64,000 bases of DNA from Bacillota bacterium (GTDB taxonomy: Bacteria > Bacillota_I > Bacilli_A > Erysipelotrichales > Erysipelotrichaceae): contig JAHFCO010000002.1 in the NCBI GenBank assembly GCA_023249475.1, forward strand, positions 1 through 64,000, given 5' to 3'. This document shows positions 59,917 through 64,000 of this stretch, piece after piece. The translations under genes were made by a program, and so were the position numbers. The first letter of the stretch is position 1. Every line of letters begins with the position of its first letter. The notes beneath the pieces are model-generated. The model saw only the letters and a list, made by a program, of their open reading frames with translations. It ran no database searches and was not told the origin of the DNA.

Positions 59917-59919
59917 ACC

Positions 59920-59943
59920 AAACCCGAAGCAATTCGGGTTTTT
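59920..59943 (+). terminator. Rho-independent terminator after the ATPase
   Basis: AACCCGAA / TTCGGGTT with a GCAA loop and five Ts. Confidence 0.85.
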
Positions 59944-59957
59944 ACTCGGAGGTAAAC

Positions 59958-61244
59958 ATGAGTTACAGAAACCAGTTCATCTATCAAGTGTTCGTCCGCA
60001 ATTACAGCCCAGAAGGCACGTTCAAGGCGGTTGAGAAAGATTTGGAGCGCATCCAAGCCTTGGGTGCGGATATCGTCTACCTGATGCCGGTCCAACCGAT
60101 CGGGGTCAAAGCCCGCAAAGGCACCTACGGAAGCCCCTATGCCATCCAGAACTATACCGGGATCTCGGAAGATCTGGGAACCTTGGCCGATCTCAAAGAT
60201 CTGATCGACGCCACCCACAAGCATGGGATGAAGATCATCCTGGACATCGTCTTCCATCACACCGCCCGCGATCATCACTGGGTGGCCGAACATCCCGAAT
60301 TCTACTATTTCGACGAAAACGGACGCTTGAAAAACAAAGTCGGGGATTGGTGGGACATCGCCGACCTGAACTTCGACGTACCGCTTGTCCATGAGAAACT
60401 CATCGATGTCCTGCTTTACTGGTTGGATCTTGGGATGGACGGGTTCCGTTTCGACGTCCCCAGTCTGATCCCTTTGGATTTCCTGCGTGAAGCCAAGGAA
60501 GCGATGCGTCAAAAGAACCCCGATGTCTTCCTCTTGGGGGAAAGCGTCGATTCCAACTACATCGACTATCTCCGCTACCATGGCTACGGATGCCTCAGCG
60601 ATTCCGAATGTTTCCAGGTGTTCGACGCCCTCTATGAATACGACACGAAAATCCCGTTCGCAGGCTACCTGCGTCACGAGAACGACCTCGAAACCTTCCG
60701 TCAAGCCCTCAGGGCGCAGGAGCGGATCTATCCGGTCGACTACGTCAAAGCGCGCAACGTTGAAAACCACGACAACCACCGGATCCGCTACTATACCCAG
60801 GATTTCGCGAAATCACTCCAATGGATCGCCTACTGTTTCTTCAGTAAAGGCATCGCCTTCATCCAATACGGGATGGAGACGGGAACCGACCATCTGCCCG
60901 ATCTTTTCGAAAAAGACCCGGTCGATTGGTCGAAACTCGATCCTGTAATCGTAGGGTGGATCCAAGGACTGGCCAAGATGAAGAAAGACCCGATCTTCGC
61001 CCAAAACAAAGGGTACAAGATCGTCAGCCACGTCGAAGACGTCCTGCATTTCGAATATGAAAACGAGGAGAGGATCGTCGTCGGGATTCTGAATGTCGGG
61101 AATGAAACCGGCGTGATGAACGTTTCCCTCCCCGACGGCACCTACCCTCACCTCATCACCTCCAACCCCATCCACATCAACCACGGATCCATCGCCCTGA
61201 GCGACCGTCCGATCCTCTTCCAAGTCCCCAAAGAAAGAAAGTGA
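59958..61244 (+). CDS. small GH13 alpha-amylase-family enzyme
   Basis: A 428-residue compact GH13 protein: FIYQVFVRNYSPEGTF start, VFHHTARDH, nucleophile in MDGFRFDVPSL, acid/base in VFLLGESVD and third Asp in NVENHDNHRIRYY. It lacks a signal peptide and the long B and C domains. The exact activity (alpha-amylase or a maltodextrin glucosidase) is uncertain. GGAGG lies 7-8 bases upstream. Confidence 0.87.
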   Translation: MSYRNQFIYQVFVRNYSPEGTFKAVEKDLERIQALGADIVYLMPVQPIGVKARKGTYGSPYAIQNYTGISEDLGTLADLKDLIDATHKHGMKIILDIVFHHTARDHHWVAEHPEFYYFDENGRLKNKVGDWWDIADLNFDVPLVHEKLIDVLLYWLDLGMDGFRFDVPSLIPLDFLREAKEAMRQKNPDVFLLGESVDSNYIDYLRYHGYGCLSDSECFQVFDALYEYDTKIPFAGYLRHENDLETFRQALRAQERIYPVDYVKARNVENHDNHRIRYYTQDFAKSLQWIAYCFFSKGIAFIQYGMETGTDHLPDLFEKDPVDWSKLDPVIVGWIQGLAKMKKDPIFAQNKGYKIVSHVEDVLHFEYENEERIVVGILNVGNETGVMNVSLPDGTYPHLITSNPIHINHGSIALSDRPILFQVPKERK

Positions 61245-61248
61245 ACCT

Positions 61249-61710
61249 ATGCCAACCGTCATCTCTCTCCGACAGGATGCCAGTATTCTTCGTGAAGCGA
61301 TCCAGTACATCGCCTCGAAATGGGCGAACCCCCAGAACCGCCAAGTCTACGTGGATTGCCTGAGCCACACGTCCAATGCGAAAAACCCGCTCCCCCAATG
61401 GTATCTTCTTATGGAAGAAGAGCGCATCATCGGATGCGCCGGCCTCATCACCAACGACTTCATCAGCCGGATGGATCTTTATCCCTGGATCTGCGCGATG
61501 TACATCGAAGAAGACCGCCGCGGAAACAACTTCGGGGAGATCCTGATCAAGAAGGCGGTCGAAGACGCACGGAACGCCGGCTTCAACGAAGTGTATCTCT
61601 GTACCGACCATGTGGGGTATTATGAACACTTCGGATTCAATTTCGTCGGGATCGGCTATCATCCCTGGGGCGAAAGTTCACGGATCTATTCGCTGAAAAT
61701 CAAAGACTGA
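61249..61710 (+). CDS. GNAT-family N-acetyltransferase
   Basis: A 153-residue GNAT protein: AMYIEEDRRGNNFGEILIKKA holds the acetyl-CoA loop and YYEHFGFNFVGIGYHPWGE the C-terminal strands. Four bases after the amylase stop, so probably co-transcribed. Substrate unknown. Confidence 0.85.
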   Translation: MPTVISLRQDASILREAIQYIASKWANPQNRQVYVDCLSHTSNAKNPLPQWYLLMEEERIIGCAGLITNDFISRMDLYPWICAMYIEEDRRGNNFGEILIKKAVEDARNAGFNEVYLCTDHVGYYEHFGFNFVGIGYHPWGESSRIYSLKIKD

Positions 61711-61714
61711 GAGA

Positions 61715-61742
61715 AAGAGCGCATCGTACGGTGCGCTCTTTT
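61715..61742 (+). terminator. Rho-independent terminator
   Basis: AAGAGCGCA / TGCGCTCTT with an eight-base loop, then TT. Confidence 0.7.
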
Positions 61743-61814
61743 AGTCATCCTGTTTGGAATCGACCTTTGGATATGGTATAGATGGTGTAGGAAGAATTTT
61801 AAAAGGAGACCAAC

Positions 61815-62234
61815 ATGGAAAAGATCACGATCGAAACGCTCGTCCTGCTACCCGTTGAAAAAGTATGGGATGCCTGGACACAACCGAAGCATATTACCCA
61901 GTGGAACGCCGCATCCGAGGATTGGTGGTCGCCTTGGTCGAAGAACGATGTAACCGTCGGCGGGAAGTTCTCCAGCCGCATGGAAGCCCGCGACGGGAGT
62001 GCCGGATTCGACTTCAGCGGGACCTATACAAAAGTCGAACCTCACAGCGTCCTGGCCTATACGCTTGACGATGACCGCACGGTCGAAGTGGTGTTCAATC
62101 CGCAAGGGGATAAGACGCATGTCGTCGAGACCTTCGAAGCGGAAACGGAGAATTCCATCGAACTTCAACGCTTCGGTTGGCAGTCGATCCTGGACAACTT
62201 TAAGAAGTATTGCGAATCGGCGAACTTCGAATGA
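61815..62234 (+). CDS. SRPBCC/AHSA1-domain protein
   Basis: A 139-residue START-like ligand-binding domain protein of the AHSA1 type: LLPVEKVWDAWTQPKHITQW, GTYTKVEPHSVLAYTLDD, and GWQSILDNFKKY at the end. These bind hydrophobic ligands or help proteins fold; the role is unknown. AAAAGGAG precedes the ATG. Confidence 0.87.
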   Translation: MEKITIETLVLLPVEKVWDAWTQPKHITQWNAASEDWWSPWSKNDVTVGGKFSSRMEARDGSAGFDFSGTYTKVEPHSVLAYTLDDDRTVEVVFNPQGDKTHVVETFEAETENSIELQRFGWQSILDNFKKYCESANFE

Positions 62235-62241
62235 ATGAATG

Positions 62242-62266
62242 AGGCGGATCCCTGGATCTGCCTTTA
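62242..62266 (+). terminator. probable terminator after the SRPBCC gene
   Basis: AGGCGGATCC / GGATCTGCCT, ten pairs with one wobble, followed by TTATC. Confidence 0.5.
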
Positions 62267-62291
62267 TCGTTGTCTATTCGTTAACTCATTC

Positions 62292-62321
62292 TTTACGCCA
62301 CTCACCCGACGATGATAGAAT
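62292..62321 (+). promoter_or_regulatory. promoter of the small membrane protein gene
   Basis: TTTACG (62292-62297) and TAGAAT (62316-62321), 18-base spacer. Confidence 0.5.
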
Positions 62322-62344
62322 GGAGTCATCCAGGGGGAAACGAA

Positions 62345-62839
62345 ATGGAAAGAAAAACGTTGCCTAGAGTCGTATCGGCCGGTCGGAGTTCGTTGTTGTT
62401 CATGCTGGTGTTGACCGTGTTGAACCTTGCCTTCGCCTTCATGAATTCGAATGTCAGCTTCCCGTATTCATCCTATTTTTCGATGTTCACGATTTATGTC
62501 GGTTTCCTGTCCATCACCGTCTATGACAGTCTGGCGGTCGGATTGATCTATGTGTTGATCGGTGTTTGCGTCCTGTCGGTCTTCTTGATCTCATGGTTCT
62601 TCAGTAAGAAGAAAGTCCATTGGTTTCTGATCGCCTTCATCCTCTATCTATTGGATACCGGGTTCTTGGTCTGGATTTCCTTAAGCGAAGGCTTCGACCC
62701 CGCCTACATGATCGACTATGCGATGCATGCCTGGCTGTTGTACTCGCTCGGGGCGGCCTGGATCCAGGGACGCAAGCTCAGGTATTGGGTCGAAGAAGAG
62801 GAGTTCGCCGTCATCGAAGAAGCGGATACATTACAGTAA
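62345..62839 (+). CDS. small membrane protein of unknown function
   Basis: A 164-residue protein with four predicted membrane helices (near 15-32, 45-65, 70-95 and 100-120), a further hydrophobic stretch near 130-140 and an acidic tail. I do not recognise a family. AGGGGGAAA precedes the ATG at 62345; longer in-frame readings start inside the promoter. Monocistronic. Confidence 0.75.
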   Translation: MERKTLPRVVSAGRSSLLFMLVLTVLNLAFAFMNSNVSFPYSSYFSMFTIYVGFLSITVYDSLAVGLIYVLIGVCVLSVFLISWFFSKKKVHWFLIAFILYLLDTGFLVWISLSEGFDPAYMIDYAMHAWLLYSLGAAWIQGRKLRYWVEEEEFAVIEEADTLQ

Positions 62840-62868
62840 AAGAGACATCGCGTTCGCGATGTCTCTTT
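62839..62868. terminator. bidirectional terminator between convergent genes
   Basis: AAAGAGACATCGC / GCGATGTCTCTTT with a GTTC loop; T runs on both sides. Confidence 0.8.
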
Positions 62869-62870
62869 CT

Positions 62871-64000
62871 TTATTCGATTTCCAGAATTTTGACTTCGCC
62901 TTTTTGGAAGTACAGGTTGATGTTTTGGTAGGAATCGATCTCGATGGTCGGCCAGACGCTGTTCTTGTCGCTGGAGAAGATCTGGCGGATCGAACGATTC
63001 GATCCAAGATACTTCGCCGGGAGGTTGTCCAGACGGACGAGATGGTGCTTGTCGTTGAAGACGTCGGTGTTGGCGATGACCAAGATCATCTTCTTCTCCG
63101 TACGATAGCCGAATCCGGCCGCCATGTCCCACGGGGCGCTGAAGCCTAAGGGATACGTGGCTTCTTTATCCAAAAGCGCGGGGAGGATGTGTTGACGGAT
63201 CGCATTGGCGTCCTGGATCAGGTTCATGAACTCCCAACGGTCGGGATGGAGATAATGGAAGGCGAAGCGGTCGAAGAGGGCGAGTTTCCCGAAGAACGGA
63301 TCTTTGGGATCCAACATCTCCGCCTCGTTGGGACGGCAGTCCAAACCGGTATTCATCGGTTGACGCTCGAACACTTCCTGACCCGAATTCAAGAACGGGA
63401 TGGCGTTGGGGACGAAGAGGTTGAAGATCGTAAGCATCTTCGCCAAGGTTTCCCCGCCGTTACGCGCCGCCAAACGGGGCGTGTCGTGGGTTTCCCCGCA
63501 GGCGAACAAGGGGGATTCAAGATTCATGGCGCCATAGACGAAACTATTGAACAATCCGTCATAGACGCGCGGTTCACGCATGAACCCGTCGCCGATGATC
63601 ATGTTGTAGCCTTTTGATTTGGAATCGGCGGCGTTGACGACGTCCAACTCTTCGGCGATGAAGGTGAATTCCGGATTGATCTCACGGGCTTTACGGATGA
63701 TTTCGCTGACCAGTTCCAACGGCAAGGCATGACCCATGTCGATGCGCGCCCCGTCGATCCCGAATTGTTTCTGATAGAAGGGGATGATCCCGCTCAACAT
63801 CTCCCACAACGGGGTGTTGGGTTGGGTGCCGGGATTGAAACTGCTCTTGGCGACATCGAACAGGATGTAGGGTTCGAAGTGCCCCAGTTTATCCAGGAAA
63901 GGCTGGCTGCTTTCCGGATGGTCGAGATACATGCGGAAGTAGGTGACGTCGCTCCATGCGGGCTGCGGGTCGTTGATGCAATCAGAGAACGCCGGGGCGA
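62871..64000 (-). CDS. GH13 alpha-amylase-family enzyme, 5' end outside the window
   Basis: The frame stays open to the window edge (visible part 376 residues, C-terminal portion). Catalytic elements: nucleophile in GIDGARIDMGHALP, acid/base in FTFIAEELD and third Asp in CGETHDTPRLAA. The unusual GARIDMGHA around the nucleophile and ACGETHDTPR differ from the other GH13 enzymes here, and place it in a less common subfamily I cannot name. A C-terminal beta domain ends in KGEVKILEIE. Confidence 0.82.
   Translation of the reverse strand, partial: APAFSDCINDPQPAWSDVTYFRMYLDHPESSQPFLDKLGHFEPYILFDVAKSSFNPGTQPNTPLWEMLSGIIPFYQKQFGIDGARIDMGHALPLELVSEIIRKAREINPEFTFIAEELDVVNAADSKSKGYNMIIGDGFMREPRVYDGLFNSFVYGAMNLESPLFACGETHDTPRLAARNGGETLAKMLTIFNLFVPNAIPFLNSGQEVFERQPMNTGLDCRPNEAEMLDPKDPFFGKLALFDRFAFHYLHPDRWEFMNLIQDANAIRQHILPALLDKEATYPLGFSAPWDMAAGFGYRTEKKMILVIANTDVFNDKHHLVRLDNLPAKYLGSNRSIRQIFSSDKNSVWPTIEIDSYQNINLYFQKGEVKILEIE

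Noticed and set aside
1-64000. UGA-as-tryptophan genetic code
   Set aside because: Many genes end at TGA at the expected length (for example rlmH, pulA and the transketolase region) and Trp is encoded by TGG.

Overview
This window reads as the chromosome of a Bacilli or Mollicutes-type bacterium, most like the free-living Acholeplasma/Izemoplasma side of that group. The evidence is the conserved Firmicutes gene order rpsF-ssb-rpsR, yybS-like, gdpP, rplI, dnaB, followed by an M23 peptidase, walJ, htrA and rlmH. HPr with a regulatory serine, cre-like operators and an MsmX-type ATPase agree with this. TGA is used as a stop and Trp is TGG, so the Mycoplasma genetic code does not apply. No rRNA, tRNA, CRISPR array or intact insertion sequence was seen.

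Layout. 0-5.9 kb: acetyltransferase fragment, a lipoprotein, and a cluster of FemAB-like transferase, ATP-grasp ligase (D-aspartate ligase-like) and aspartate racemase that suggests peptidoglycan bridge synthesis, then a methyltransferase. 5.9-10.2 kb (minus strand): a cobalamin riboswitch followed by a DUF4430 protein, an ECF S component, a PduO-type adenosyltransferase and the B12-dependent ribonucleotide reductase NrdJ. 10.3-23.5 kb: ispD, a MerR regulator, a MOSC protein, then the conserved replication, ribosome and cell-envelope block. 23.6-33.6 kb: ptsH, phosphoglucomutase, a diguanylate cyclase, and glycogen enzymes glgB, glgP and pullulanase.

34.1-48.1 kb is the most interesting part: thirteen tightly packed co-directional genes with visibly lower GC than their surroundings. 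They read as a complete sulfoquinovose catabolic operon: a GH31 sulfoquinovosidase keeping all four sulfonate-recognition residues known from E. coli YihQ, an ABC importer lacking its own ATPase, a FucI/AraA-like isomerase, a split transketolase, an RpiB-like isomerase, a MatC-like permease, a CoA-acylating aldehyde dehydrogenase and a SucCD-like ADP-forming CoA ligase. Together these predict the sulfoglycolytic transketolase route, ending in sulfoacetate with gain of NADH and ATP. I recall that a sulfoacetate-forming variant has been reported from an Acholeplasma, but this could not be checked here. The first gene (DUF4867 family) has no assigned role. The 515-base leader holds two related promoter copies with a shared motif, a terminator-like hairpin, two cre-type palindromes and a 71-bp tandem duplication that includes the start of the first gene.

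48.2-64 kb is a maltodextrin/starch region: five GH13 enzymes (one cut by the window end), a MalEFG importer, a DUF1189 (MalA-like) protein, a short PucR-type HTH protein and the MsmX/MalK ATPase, which probably energises both this importer and the sulfoquinovose importer. Cre-type sites occur at the malE and malF promoters. The right end also carries an acetyltransferase, an SRPBCC protein and a small membrane protein.
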